From Cloacibacillus sp. (GTDB taxonomy: Bacteria; Synergistota; Synergistia; Synergistales; Synergistaceae), in NCBI GenBank assembly GCA_036655895.1, contig JAVVPF010000025.1, positions 1-48,162 on the forward strand: a stretch of DNA of 48,162 bases, given 5' to 3'. The notes under the pieces are model-generated. The model saw only the letters and a list, made by a program, of their open reading frames with translations. It had not been told where the DNA came from and ran no database searches. This document shows positions 1-7,978 of this stretch, piece by piece. The stretch's first letter is position 1, and each line of letters begins with the position of its first letter. The translations under genes were made by a program, and so were the position numbers.

Positions 1-36
1 CCCCGTTTTATATGGAACTTCTAGCTGTTTGTATCT

Positions 37-1836
37 TTAGGAGATATACCGCCGCAGGTATCTGTCGAGAACGTAGTTCATGTAGGAGTGCCGGAAGGAG
101 AAGGCGGCGAGCGGTTTTTCGTTTTTCATCACGTAGGTGGCCTCGCCCTCCTTTGAGATGATGTCGATGTTTTTAAAGGGAAAATCGGCACGCGTGACAC
201 AGCGGTAGTTTGAACGTTCCTCCGCGAGACGCTCGAGGGCTCTCGTATGTTCGACGAATTCTTCTTGTGTGTAGAAGAGTCCCGTGCGTTCCACAAGCCA
301 CGGCGTGCAAAGCGGCACGCGGCCTTCTTTGATCTCTTCCAACGTATATTCTGGATATATCTCGGTGACGCCTACCTCGGAGAGCGAGCTTAGAAAAGCC
401 CTTCTTCTGGCGTGGTAGTATTCCATCATTTCTTCTCGTTTGCCTTCATTCATAGTCCTTGTGAATATCCGCTTCGCCAGGTGCTCGGGCATTGACTCCA
501 GCGACAGCCGGTGCATGAGTTTGATGATGTCTCCGCCGCCCGCCGCTCGGTTGTTTTCGATGTCGTGGTGGAGTTGCGCGACATCCTCTATGCCGTATGT
601 CTTCACAAGCGGCTTTGCATAGACGAGAAAATTGTCGAACTGTTTCTTGATGAAGGCTGCTTTATCCGGACTATTTGAGAAAAAGGCCGTCACCTCGGAC
701 TCCATGCCTTTGAAGCAGGAAAAGCGCATCGAACAAAGGCCCTCCGCCACGCCGGCGTATTCACTGATTACCGGCCTGCTGGGGATCGTAAGGTAGTAGG
801 GTTCCACCTGTCCGGAGGTATAGAGCGGTATCCATGACTCTGCGGCGCGGAACATTTCTTCCGCGTCCAAGTTGAGATCGTGGATTATCCTTATTCTGTG
901 CCCGCCAGAAAGCATTACCTGCATAAGCGCCGTCCAGCCGTCGCGGAAAAGCGGCGCGCGCGCGAACCAACTGAAGTCGGAGGCACATATATTGATGTTC
1001 ACCGGTTCTTTGCTTGCGAGGATAGTCTTCGTGAATTTCAGAAAGGCCTCGTAGACGCCGTCGAAGCCGTGTGCTATCTCCTCCATGTACTGCACGCTCG
1101 CCGTCTTTTCCGCTCCTACATGGCGCGTGGCTTTTGGCGCTTCCGCCGAATCTATTCCCTCCAGCAGGATGTTAGTCCGCGCGGCGTCTCTGGTCTCGCG
1201 AAACCACTCAAAGAGCTTCGCCGTCATGTACTCGTCGTTTCCGGCCTCTTCCGTGGATACGCGGATCTCTGCGGAAAGTTCCTTGGGAATGCCCTGCGAG
1301 CGGCAGAGGAAGGCAAAATAACGGCAAAGTTCACGCAGGATCGGATCTTCCAGCCCGATGCAGCGGCTGCCGCTGCGATAGCGCGATATTGAGGAGCTGT
1401 CTACATTAACGTAGCGTGCGAGCGCGGCGTTCGTGGTATTAAAACTATCCATGAGGAGACAGAGCCGCTGCGCCGTTCCGACGCGCTGCTTTTTATTTGC
1501 ACTGCGCACAGAGGGACGGGGCTCCTTACGCTTTATCTCTATGAGCTCCGAGTCGTCGGCGTTGAGCCAGCGAGCAATGGCGTCATACAGCACTTCGTCC
1601 TTGTCGGCTCCGGCCACTTTTCGGAGTTCGTGGGTTGTCTTGTCGCAATCGGCCAGTTTTGCCGCGCCCGCCGCGATTTGAGCCACCGCCGTGCCGTGCC
1701 GCGCCGGTTTATGCCGCGCCCCCAGATAGCGGCTGATAGATGAAGGGTCAAGCTCAGAGCCGCGCGCGAGCTCTGCGCTTGTAGCGCCCAGGATCTCTTT
1801 GACCAAGAAAAGTTTTTCATGAAAGCGCATGCTCAT
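37..1836 (-). CDS. Large regulator with two helix-turn-helix segments
   Basis: A 599-residue protein I cannot assign to a named family. It has two related HTH-like segments, at about residues 17-41 and 133-158, each carrying the identical string SSISRY at the start of the putative recognition helix (residues 32-37 and 148-153). This suggests an internal duplication of a DNA-binding unit. The remaining 430 or so residues have no signal peptide or obvious membrane span and end in an Arg/Tyr-rich tail (LDRYLRRYIS). They may form a ligand-binding or catalytic sensor domain; that is inference. The start is the ATG after an AGGAGGATGAG-like ribosome site. The gene lies downstream of the beta-aspartyl peptidase unit on the same strand, but a 230-base gap with two inverted repeats argues for its own promoter. 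Confidence 0.7.
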   Translation of the reverse strand: MSMRFHEKLFLVKEILGATSAELARGSELDPSSISRYLGARHKPARHGTAVAQIAAGAAKLADCDKTTHELRKVAGADKDEVLYDAIARWLNADDSELIEIKRKEPRPSVRSANKKQRVGTAQRLCLLMDSFNTTNAALARYVNVDSSSISRYRSGSRCIGLEDPILRELCRYFAFLCRSQGIPKELSAEIRVSTEEAGNDEYMTAKLFEWFRETRDAARTNILLEGIDSAEAPKATRHVGAEKTASVQYMEEIAHGFDGVYEAFLKFTKTILASKEPVNINICASDFSWFARAPLFRDGWTALMQVMLSGGHRIRIIHDLNLDAEEMFRAAESWIPLYTSGQVEPYYLTIPSRPVISEYAGVAEGLCSMRFSCFKGMESEVTAFFSNSPDKAAFIKKQFDNFLVYAKPLVKTYGIEDVAQLHHDIENNRAAGGGDIIKLMHRLSLESMPEHLAKRIFTRTMNEGKREEMMEYYHARRRAFLSSLSEVGVTEIYPEYTLEEIKEGRVPLCTPWLVERTGLFYTQEEFVEHTRALERLAEERSNYRCVTRADFPFKNIDIISKEGEATYVMKNEKPLAAFSFRHSYMNYVLDRYLRRYIS

Positions 1837-1879
1837 CCTCCTTTAAGTGAGACTATTATCCGGCCCCTTTGGTGGTTTT

Positions 1880-1924
1880 ACAATATAAATTGTCGAAGCG
1901 GCAAAAATTGGCACTGGCAATTTT
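1880..1924. promoter_or_regulatory. Two adjacent inverted repeats upstream of the tandem-HTH regulator
   Basis: ACAAT-N4-ATTGT at 1880-1893 and AAAATTG-N7-CAATTTT at 1904-1924 lie 44-88 bases upstream of the regulator start. Both are perfect. The position fits an autoregulatory operator for a protein with two HTH units. No convincing -35/-10 pair was found, so the promoter itself is unassigned. Confidence 0.35.
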
Positions 1925-2066
1925 AAGCATCCCGGCAATCGTTGGCGGCTATGGCGGCAGAGGTTGAGCTGTCGTCGCAGGCGGCGAAAAACCGGCGCGG
2001 AATGCCGTTAAGAGAAGACAAGACAACATACGGCGGCTTGTGCCGCGTCATCTTGCGCAGCCGCGC

Positions 2067-2234
2067 TTATTTTTTCTTATTATTAGACCGGTCCCACATA
2101 TAGGCCACAACTCCGCCCCCTATTCCGCAGACCAGCCAGCCGATCACGCGTGCCGTGCCTGTGAGGTCCAGTATGTCCATAAACAGAATGACCGCTATCG
2201 CAAGCCCCAGCCCGCCGAACTTCTTGATGTCCAT
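2067..2234 (-). CDS. Small two-span membrane protein, 55 aa
   Basis: A short ORF starting MDIKKFGGLG and ending in a basic DRSNNKKK tail. It holds two hydrophobic stretches at about residues 8-22 and 28-46, the second glycine-rich (CGIGGGVVAYMW). An AAAGGA ribosome site lies nine bases before the ATG. It sits 62 bases downstream of the iadA-like gene on the same strand, so it is probably the last gene of that unit. Function is unknown. Possibilities are a small accessory subunit of the nearby YfcC-type carrier or a membrane anchor. Reality is supported by the ribosome site, the membrane-protein composition and the operon position, not by a recognised family. Confidence 0.6.
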   Translation of the reverse strand: MDIKKFGGLGLAIAVILFMDILDLTGTARVIGWLVCGIGGGVVAYMWDRSNNKKK

Positions 2235-2296
2235 TTAATGATGTTCCTTTCAGTTGTTGCGTTTTTATCGCGTCCGCCATAGCAAACGGCCTGCGT

Positions 2297-3463
2297 TTAC
2301 TCAAAAGTCCCCTTAACTGCGACCTCTCCATTATCCATCATCACGCGGCCTCTGGCGAATACATATTTCAGCTCCAGGTTTTTGTCCAAGAGCAGGAGGT
2401 CTGCGTCGAACGCCTCTTTTACGCGGCCCTTGCGGGGGAGCCTGTGATGCTCCGCGGTGGTTGTGGAAATGACGCGCAGGGCCTCTTCCATTGAGATGTT
2501 TTCTTGCAGCACGCAGTCGCGGAAGGCTTCGATGTTCGAGGCGACTCGTCCTATCGTCAAGCCTTTGTAGCTGCCGTCTTCATCAAATAGCGGCATAGAG
2601 CCCTGTCCGTCGGAGGAGAAGGATATGCGCGACGCGGGTACGCCGTCTTGCAGCATTATTTTGAGCGCCCTGGAGCAGGGCACTTCGCCTTCGGCTATGA
2701 ACTGGGGCGTGGTGCTTGTGGTGAAGTCGACGTAACCGCCCATTTTTCCGTAACGGCGCGCCTCTTCAAAGAGCTCGGGATTTCTGTTCATGTGGGTGGG
2801 GACGAACTGCGATATGGGTATTTCCGTCTCCGCCGCGCGAAATAGGTATCCAATGCCGTCTTTGCCGTCGCCGAGATGTACGTTGACCTGCCCGCCGATT
2901 CCCGCAAACATTCCTCCGACGCGCGCTGCGGCCGCCACCTGTATAAATTCTTCAAAGGTCGGCTGTGAGGAGCGGTGGTCGGAGATAGCAACCTCGCCTA
3001 CGCCGATCACTCTGTCGATGAGCGTTATGTCGTCGCGGATGCCGGAGCAGACTGTCTTTATTGGAAGCTGGTATGAACCGGTCATCACCCACGCGCTCAC
3101 GCCCTCGGCAATGAGGCCGTTTGCCTTTGCTATCAGCGCGCCCATGCTTCGCGTGACGTCGTCCGTCCCCCGGAGGCCGATCACGGTGGTGACGCCGCCG
3201 CGTATCATCTCTGAGAGCGCAAGCTCCGGCGTGCGCGTAGCCGGGCCGCCCTCGCCGCCGCCGCCGGTTATGTGGACATGTCCGTCGACAATGCCTGGCG
3301 TCAGGTACATGCCTTCGGCGTCGATGATTTTTAAATCAGGCATCGTATTTTCCGCGGGGAAATCATTTCCTATCCAGGCTACGATTTCGCCGCAGATGAG
3401 AAGATCTTTTTTCCCCAGCGCCTCGGGCGCGTATATTTCGGCGTTTTTGATCAGTGTGAACAT
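2297..3463 (-). CDS. iadA: Beta-aspartyl (isoaspartyl) dipeptidase, IadA-like amidohydrolase
   Basis: A 388-residue amidohydrolase that hydrolyses beta-aspartyl dipeptides released from isomerised asparagine or aspartate, probably in the cytoplasm. Family marks: DGHVHITGGGGEGG (metal ligands His62 and His64, Glu71), GSYQLP (Tyr131), AISDHRSS (Arg164), NVHLGDGK (His196), THMNRN (His224, Arg227) and SSDGQGS (Asp285). The spacing follows E. coli IadA. By that alignment the carboxylated bridging lysine (Lys162 in E. coli) falls on Glu157 (GEVAISDHR), an unusual replacement. The gene lies 19 bases after the GntR gene and before the small membrane protein. It is divergent from the YfcC-type carrier, which suggests uptake and cleavage of such dipeptides. 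Confidence 0.88.
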   Translation of the reverse strand: MFTLIKNAEIYAPEALGKKDLLICGEIVAWIGNDFPAENTMPDLKIIDAEGMYLTPGIVDGHVHITGGGGEGGPATRTPELALSEMIRGGVTTVIGLRGTDDVTRSMGALIAKANGLIAEGVSAWVMTGSYQLPIKTVCSGIRDDITLIDRVIGVGEVAISDHRSSQPTFEEFIQVAAAARVGGMFAGIGGQVNVHLGDGKDGIGYLFRAAETEIPISQFVPTHMNRNPELFEEARRYGKMGGYVDFTTSTTPQFIAEGEVPCSRALKIMLQDGVPASRISFSSDGQGSMPLFDEDGSYKGLTIGRVASNIEAFRDCVLQENISMEEALRVISTTTAEHHRLPRKGRVKEAFDADLLLLDKNLELKYVFARGRVMMDNGEVAVKGTFE

Positions 3464-3482
3464 TATGTATCGTCAGTTCCTT

Positions 3483-4205
3483 TCAATTCAATTTAAGTAG
3501 CTTGCAAAACATGTCAGAGGGGCAGCTAAACTGCTTTGAGAGCCTGTGCGTGAAGGTAGCGCGGATGTGCTCCAGGCATCTTTCCGCGGCGGCTGCCGGG
3601 TCCCTGTTTGCCACGGCCTCTATGATATGGGCGTGTTCGTGCGGTGTGTCGCTGTTATAGTCTTTCATGTCAAATAGGACCTTCTCTTCTTTGCTGAAAG
3701 GGCCAAGGTAGTAGACGTAGAGCTGTGTGCGCCAATAGACCGGGCTGTAGCTGCGTTCGATATAGCGGTTTTTCGCTATCCGAGAGAGGCTGAGATGGAA
3801 GAGGTCGTTTGCCTTTATATATTCTATCTTTTTGCCCTCGTCATAAAATTTTATCTCCTGTTCGTTGTAGAAGCGTAGTATTTCTATGTCGGATTTCTGC
3901 GCCTTTTCCGCAGCGAGCCAGCCTATTTTTTCCTCCAGACTCTCGCGTGCTTCAAAGGCCTCGCGCATGTCGTCAAACTCAAGCGCGGGTACGCGGCAGC
4001 CTCTCTTGCCGGGAGACTGCTCAAGGAAGCCGTTGGCGACAAGACGCCCCAACGCGTCGCGGACGGGCGTTCTGCTCAGCCCCAGCTCTTCTGCGAGAGA
4101 GGTCTCGTAAATGCAGTCCCCGGGCCGTACTTTGTGGTTTGCGTACATCTCTGTCACGTAGCTCTGTACAGTTTCAAACGCCTTACTGTCGTTCTGGCCC
4201 GCCAT
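3483..4205 (-). CDS. GntR family regulator, FadR/FCD subfamily
   Basis: 240 residues from the preferred ATG, which has GGAGGT seven bases upstream; an in-frame GTG 15 bases earlier overlaps that ribosome site and is less likely. The N-terminal winged helix carries ETSLAEELGLSRTPVRDALGRL-type residues (20-residue core SLAEELGLSRTPVRDALGRL). The C-terminal two-thirds is a helical FCD-type ligand domain with Asp/His positions typical of metal and carboxylate binding (HLSLSRIAKN, HEHAHIIEAV). It is the first gene of the iadA unit and divergent from the YfcC-type carrier. It probably controls both through the inverted repeats in the intervening 150 bases. The effector may be an aspartyl compound (inference). 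Confidence 0.88.
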   Translation of the reverse strand: MAGQNDSKAFETVQSYVTEMYANHKVRPGDCIYETSLAEELGLSRTPVRDALGRLVANGFLEQSPGKRGCRVPALEFDDMREAFEARESLEEKIGWLAAEKAQKSDIEILRFYNEQEIKFYDEGKKIEYIKANDLFHLSLSRIAKNRYIERSYSPVYWRTQLYVYYLGPFSKEEKVLFDMKDYNSDTPHEHAHIIEAVANRDPAAAAERCLEHIRATFTHRLSKQFSCPSDMFCKLLKLN

Positions 4206-4232
4206 CGGTGATACCTCCACGAAAATTTTGGG

Positions 4233-4296
4233 TTGACTATTGCGTACCCGTATTGTATTAATGGGTACGTTATGATATTATGCGCTTATATCATAA
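4233..4296 (+). promoter_or_regulatory. Promoter of the YfcC-type carrier with two abutting inverted repeats
   Basis: A good sigma70-type promoter reads TTGACT (4233-4238), 17 bases, TATTAA (4256-4261). The perfect inverted repeat CGTACCC-N13-GGGTACG (4243-4269) has one arm in the spacer and the other just after the -10, a classic repression position. Directly next to it lies a second perfect repeat, TTATGATAT-N9-ATATCATAA (4270-4296), also 27 bp long. The first is the better GntR operator candidate. The second could be a site for another regulator or a hairpin in the leader. Confidence 0.6.
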
Positions 4297-4355
4297 ATTA
4301 TCTTTATTAGAGAGTCAAGCTGTAATACAACTTTCGAAAAATGGAGGAGTGTAAG

Positions 4356-5867
4356 ATGTCACAACAGCAAAACAAAGCGCGGTGGGTGCCGGATACGTAC
4401 ATCATTATCTTTTTCGTTGTTCTTTTTGCGGCGCTTCTCACGTGGACCGTTCCTGTGGGGCAGTTTGAAACAAAGGAAATCAAATATACGATCGGCGCGT
4501 CAGAGAAGACGCGCAACGTTCTCGTCCCTGAATCTTTCAAGTATAAACTTGACGATAACGGACAGCCGGTCAAGCAGGGCATCAAAATTTTTGAACCTTA
4601 CGGAGAGACTGGAGTTCTCAACTATACTTTTGAGGGTTTTTGCTCCGGAGATAAATGGGGTTCCGCCGTCGGCGTAATGGCCTTTATCCTCATAGTAGGA
4701 GGCGCCTTCGGGATAATCCTTCGCACTAAGGCCGTTGAAACAGGCATCAAGAAGATGATCTCGAAGTCAAAGGGCATGGATAAACTTATAATCCCTATTC
4801 TCTTCGTGCTCTTTTCGCTTGGCGGCGCGGTCTTTGGTATGGGCGAAGAGGCTATACCATTTGTCTTTATTGTTGTGCCGGTAGTCATTTCACTTGGTTA
4901 CGACTCTATTGTCGCGGTGATGATAACCTATGTGGCGACGCAGATAGGCTTTGCCACCTCCTGGATGAACCCTTTCAGCGTGGCTATTGCGCAGGGCATT
5001 TCGCAGATACCGGTCATGTCGGCGGCGGGTTTTCGTATGTTTATGTGGGTCTTCTTCACGCTTTTAGGCACAGCCTACACATGGCGCTACGCAATGAAGA
5101 TCCGCAAAGATCCAAAGCTTTCGCCCGTATACGAAGCAGATGCCTTCTTCCGTACCGATATAAAAGAAACCGAGCTTTCGGACGAAACATTTTCGACAGG
5201 CGACATGCTTGTCATTCTTACTATAGTGGCGGGCATGGTGTGGATAATATGGGGCGTCGTTGAAAAGGGGTATTACATTCCAGAGATAGCGACGCAGTTT
5301 TTCATCATGGGGCTTGTCGCGGGATTCATCGGCGTAATATTCAAGCTTGACGGGATGAAGGTAAACGACATCGCCTCCTCGTTCCGCAGCGGTGCGGCGG
5401 ATCTTCTTGGCGCTGCGATGGTTGTTGGTATGGCGAAGGGCATCATACTCGTACTCGGCGGAGATTCGCCGACTGAGCTTACGGTGCTAAATACGATACT
5501 GCACAATGTCGGGAACGCAATCGCCGGCGTCTCTCCTGTCGTCACGGCGTGGGTAATGTACGTATTCCAGTCTGTATTTAACTTCTTTGTAGTCTCTGGC
5601 TCTGGACAGGCGGCGCTTACAATGCCTCTTATGGCTCCGCTTGCGGACATTGCCGGAGTCTCGCGCCAGGTGGCGGTAGTCGCCTTCCAGCTTGGTGATG
5701 GATTTACGAACCTAATCGTTCCCACTTCCGCATGCCTCATGGCCTGCATAGGCGCCGCGCGCATCGACTGGGCAACCTGGGCCAAATGGCAGATAAAATT
5801 TCAGGGCGTCCTCTTTCTTTTCGGCTCGTTATTTGTAATGGGCGGCGTGCTGATCGGGCTGAAGTAA
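4356..5867 (+). CDS. YfcC/DcuC-superfamily anaerobic C4-dicarboxylate or amino-acid carrier
   Basis: 503 residues from the ATG that has GGAGGAG six bases upstream; an ATG 15 bases earlier overlaps that site. An integral membrane protein with about a dozen hydrophobic spans and a first span near residues 13-33. Family marks include GGAFGI, MGEEAIPF and a C-terminal SGSGQAALTMPLMAPLAD-type hairpin, as in the YfcC/ArcD-like branch of the DcuC superfamily. Such carriers move dicarboxylates, amino acids or small peptides in anaerobes. Divergence from gntR-iadA suggests aspartyl dipeptides or aspartate as substrate (inference). Two strong hairpins follow the stop codon. Confidence 0.82.
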   Translation: MSQQQNKARWVPDTYIIIFFVVLFAALLTWTVPVGQFETKEIKYTIGASEKTRNVLVPESFKYKLDDNGQPVKQGIKIFEPYGETGVLNYTFEGFCSGDKWGSAVGVMAFILIVGGAFGIILRTKAVETGIKKMISKSKGMDKLIIPILFVLFSLGGAVFGMGEEAIPFVFIVVPVVISLGYDSIVAVMITYVATQIGFATSWMNPFSVAIAQGISQIPVMSAAGFRMFMWVFFTLLGTAYTWRYAMKIRKDPKLSPVYEADAFFRTDIKETELSDETFSTGDMLVILTIVAGMVWIIWGVVEKGYYIPEIATQFFIMGLVAGFIGVIFKLDGMKVNDIASSFRSGAADLLGAAMVVGMAKGIILVLGGDSPTELTVLNTILHNVGNAIAGVSPVVTAWVMYVFQSVFNFFVVSGSGQAALTMPLMAPLADIAGVSRQVAVVAFQLGDGFTNLIVPTSACLMACIGAARIDWATWAKWQIKFQGVLFLFGSLFVMGGVLIGLK

Positions 5868-5902
5868 AAATATCCAGCTCTCAGCTCGTAAAAGTGTAGC
5901 TA

Positions 5903-5936
5903 AAAAGAGGCCTCGGCGTTTGTCGAGGCCTCTTTT
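5903..5936. terminator. Intrinsic terminator after the YfcC-type carrier
   Basis: A perfect 13-bp stem, AAAAGAGGCCTCG pairing with CGAGGCCTCTTTT, with an 8-base loop. The A-tract and T-tract at its ends make it usable on both strands. It lies between convergent genes. Confidence 0.85.
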
Positions 5937-5954
5937 GAAACATATCTCAAGATC

Positions 5955-6000
5955 AACAATAGCCGCCTTCTCCTGCAAAAGGGAGAAGGCGGCTATTGTT
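5955..6000. terminator. Second intrinsic terminator between convergent units
   Basis: A perfect 19-bp stem (5955-5973 with 5982-6000) and an 8-base loop, followed on the plus strand by a T-rich stretch (6001-6013). It sits just beyond the last gene of the minus-strand dehydrogenase operon. With the hairpin at 5903-5936 it insulates the two units. Confidence 0.85.
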
Positions 6001-6022
6001 TTTAGGTTTTTTTGTGATGATA

Positions 6023-7171
6023 TTAAACGACGTTTGGCTCTATTATCTTTTCGCCGCGCTCAAACCTTCTGTAGTCCATGATCGTTGGATCGATGGGCGG
6101 TGTGTCTCCGTTGAGCAGAGCGGTCATTATCTGACCGGCCACAGGGCCAAGCATGAAGCCGTGGCCTGAGAAGCCCGTGGCGTGCCAGAAGCCCTTGACG
6201 TCTGTTTCGCCGAGTATCGGCGCGGCGTCCGGGGTCATGTCGTAATGTCCGGCCCACTGGCGCACTACGCGGATGTTCTTCGCGCGCGGCAGGAGCTTGA
6301 GGATGGTCTTCGCAATGCTTGCCACGGAATGGACCGTCGAGGTGTAGCCGAGGAGCGGTTCATGCGAGGGGCTTTCGCCGGCGATGATGGAGCCGTGCGG
6401 ACGCTGCTGGATGTAGTAGTTGCCGGAGAAGCTCATGAGCATCGGAGGGCAGACGCCCGGATCGACAGGCTCTGTGATGAGGATCTCGTGACGTTCGGCC
6501 CAGTTCGGCAGTTTGATGCCGGCCATGGCCGCGATGTCCTGCGCCCATGAACCCGCGCAGTTGATGACGTTGTCGCATTCGATGACGCCGCGGTTGGTCT
6601 CTACGCCCTTTATTTTGCCGCCCTCTGTTTTGAGGCCGGTCACTTCGGTGAATTTATAGAATTTTGCGCCGTAGCGTTTTGCCGCTTCCTGGAATGCGAA
6701 GGTGGTGAGGAACGGGTCCGCGTGTCCGTCGCGCTGGTAGAAGGTGAATCCGAGTGCGTCGTCAACGGCTACTCCGGGGCATATCTCCTGCGCTCTTGCC
6801 TTGTCGGTGAACGCTTCCGTGTTGATGCCGAGCTTGTGCTGGAGCACTACGTTTTTCTGGAACTGGTCCCATTCTTTTTCTTTGTAGGCGACGAGAAGGT
6901 ATCCGCCCTGATTGAGGCCTGTGGGGAGGCCGAGTTCTTCGTCGAGCTGCTCAAAGGTGTCAAGGCAGGAGAGCGCCATGCGGCAGTTGAGCTCAAGGCC
7001 CCACTGCGCGCGGATGCCGGCTCCGCAGCGGCCCGTCGAACCGGAGCATACTGTGTTTTTTTCAAGAAGGACGACGTTCTTTCTGCCTGACTTTGCAAGA
7101 TAGTATGCTGTTGCAACGCCGACTACGCCGCCTCCGATGATGACTACGTCTGCTGTTTTTGGGAAATCCAT
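6023..7171 (-). CDS. FAD-dependent amino-acid dehydrogenase, catalytic (DAO-fold, beta) subunit
   Basis: 382 residues from the ATG with GGAGGT seven bases upstream. The N-terminal dinucleotide-binding motif VVIIGGGVVGVATAYYLA is followed by a DAO-type fold. The C-terminal FAD segment ends WHATGFSGHGFMLGP, as in sarcosine oxidase beta, HcnC, OoxB and proline or hydroxyproline dehydrogenase beta subunits. It oxidises a secondary or imino-type amino acid and passes electrons to the partner Fe-S and FAD subunits encoded just upstream. It is the last gene of a four-gene unit, 12 bases after the ferredoxin/BFD gene. The substrate cannot be read from sequence; L-proline, D-hydroxyproline or another D-amino acid are the likely options. 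Confidence 0.85.
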   Translation of the reverse strand: MDFPKTADVVIIGGGVVGVATAYYLAKSGRKNVVLLEKNTVCSGSTGRCGAGIRAQWGLELNCRMALSCLDTFEQLDEELGLPTGLNQGGYLLVAYKEKEWDQFQKNVVLQHKLGINTEAFTDKARAQEICPGVAVDDALGFTFYQRDGHADPFLTTFAFQEAAKRYGAKFYKFTEVTGLKTEGGKIKGVETNRGVIECDNVINCAGSWAQDIAAMAGIKLPNWAERHEILITEPVDPGVCPPMLMSFSGNYYIQQRPHGSIIAGESPSHEPLLGYTSTVHSVASIAKTILKLLPRAKNIRVVRQWAGHYDMTPDAAPILGETDVKGFWHATGFSGHGFMLGPVAGQIMTALLNGDTPPIDPTIMDYRRFERGEKIIEPNVV

Positions 7172-7183
7172 TACCTGCACCTC

Positions 7184-7975
7184 CTAATCGCAGTCCTCAG
7201 CAAGGAGGCTGAGTTTTATCGGTTTAACCGGGGGTCTCATGGTTCCCGGGGTGAGCTCGGAGACCTGTTTGCCCGTCGCCTTCGCGATCTCGCGGAGGAT
7301 TATGTCGCGGCAGCCGCGGCCCTGGCAGGGGCCCATTCCTATGCGGAGTTCGCGCTTCAGTTCGTCGAAGGTGTCGTATCCGCGCGCTATCCATTCGCGG
7401 ATCTCGTCCATTTCGATTTCTTCGCAGCGGCAGACGATGTTTGCGGTCTTGCGTTCAGGAACGCTGATCGCGCGGACTTCGTCTGCGAGCTCTTTGGGGA
7501 TGACTACGCTTACGACGTATGTCCTGTCTTTCGACGGCTCTGTGACGGAGACGACTTCGCCCTCGGCGACCGGCTGGCCCATTCTGTTGAGGCAGACGAC
7601 GGTCTGTCCCTTTTCGGGAACGGGGATGAGTTCGTAGGGGAGTTTTATTACGGCCTTATCGGGCGCGTAGGTCATGTCGATTACGAAGCAGGCAAGTCCG
7701 GGGCAGCGCGAGACGCAGATGCCGCAGCCTGTGCACTTGTCGTAGTTTATCTTCGGGGTGTCGTTGATATCCTCAAAGGGCAGCACTGCGCCTGTCGGGC
7801 AGCTTGTGAAGCACGGGTTGCAGGGGATGCGTTTGGGGCATTCTATTACGACGTAGCCGCCCTTTTTCTGCTCCCATTTTTCCTGTGGCGGGAGCACGGC
7901 GCCTTCGACGTGATCGGTCAGTATTCCGCTGTTGAAGAGTTTTTCTTTTGTTTCTTTATCGCAGCCGCAGGTCAT
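7184..7975 (-). CDS. Ferredoxin-like plus BFD-type [2Fe-2S] electron-transfer subunit
   Basis: 263 residues. The N-terminal half has two cysteine clusters suited to Fe-S binding: CPKRIPCNPCFTSCP near residue 45 and CTGCGICVSRCP near residue 81. After a central beta-rich stretch the C-terminus carries the BFD-like pattern CRCEE, about 32 residues, then CQGRGC. The same layout of a ferredoxin domain and a BFD domain fused occurs in multi-subunit proline, opine and hydroxyproline dehydrogenases. There the BFD domain is often attached to the alpha subunit; here the alpha subunit ends before it. Start ATG follows GGAGGC at seven bases. It lies three bases after the alpha-subunit gene, which suggests translational coupling. 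Confidence 0.87.
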   Translation of the reverse strand: MTCGCDKETKEKLFNSGILTDHVEGAVLPPQEKWEQKKGGYVVIECPKRIPCNPCFTSCPTGAVLPFEDINDTPKINYDKCTGCGICVSRCPGLACFVIDMTYAPDKAVIKLPYELIPVPEKGQTVVCLNRMGQPVAEGEVVSVTEPSKDRTYVVSVVIPKELADEVRAISVPERKTANIVCRCEEIEMDEIREWIARGYDTFDELKRELRIGMGPCQGRGCRDIILREIAKATGKQVSELTPGTMRPPVKPIKLSLLAEDCD

Positions 7976-7978
7976 TGT

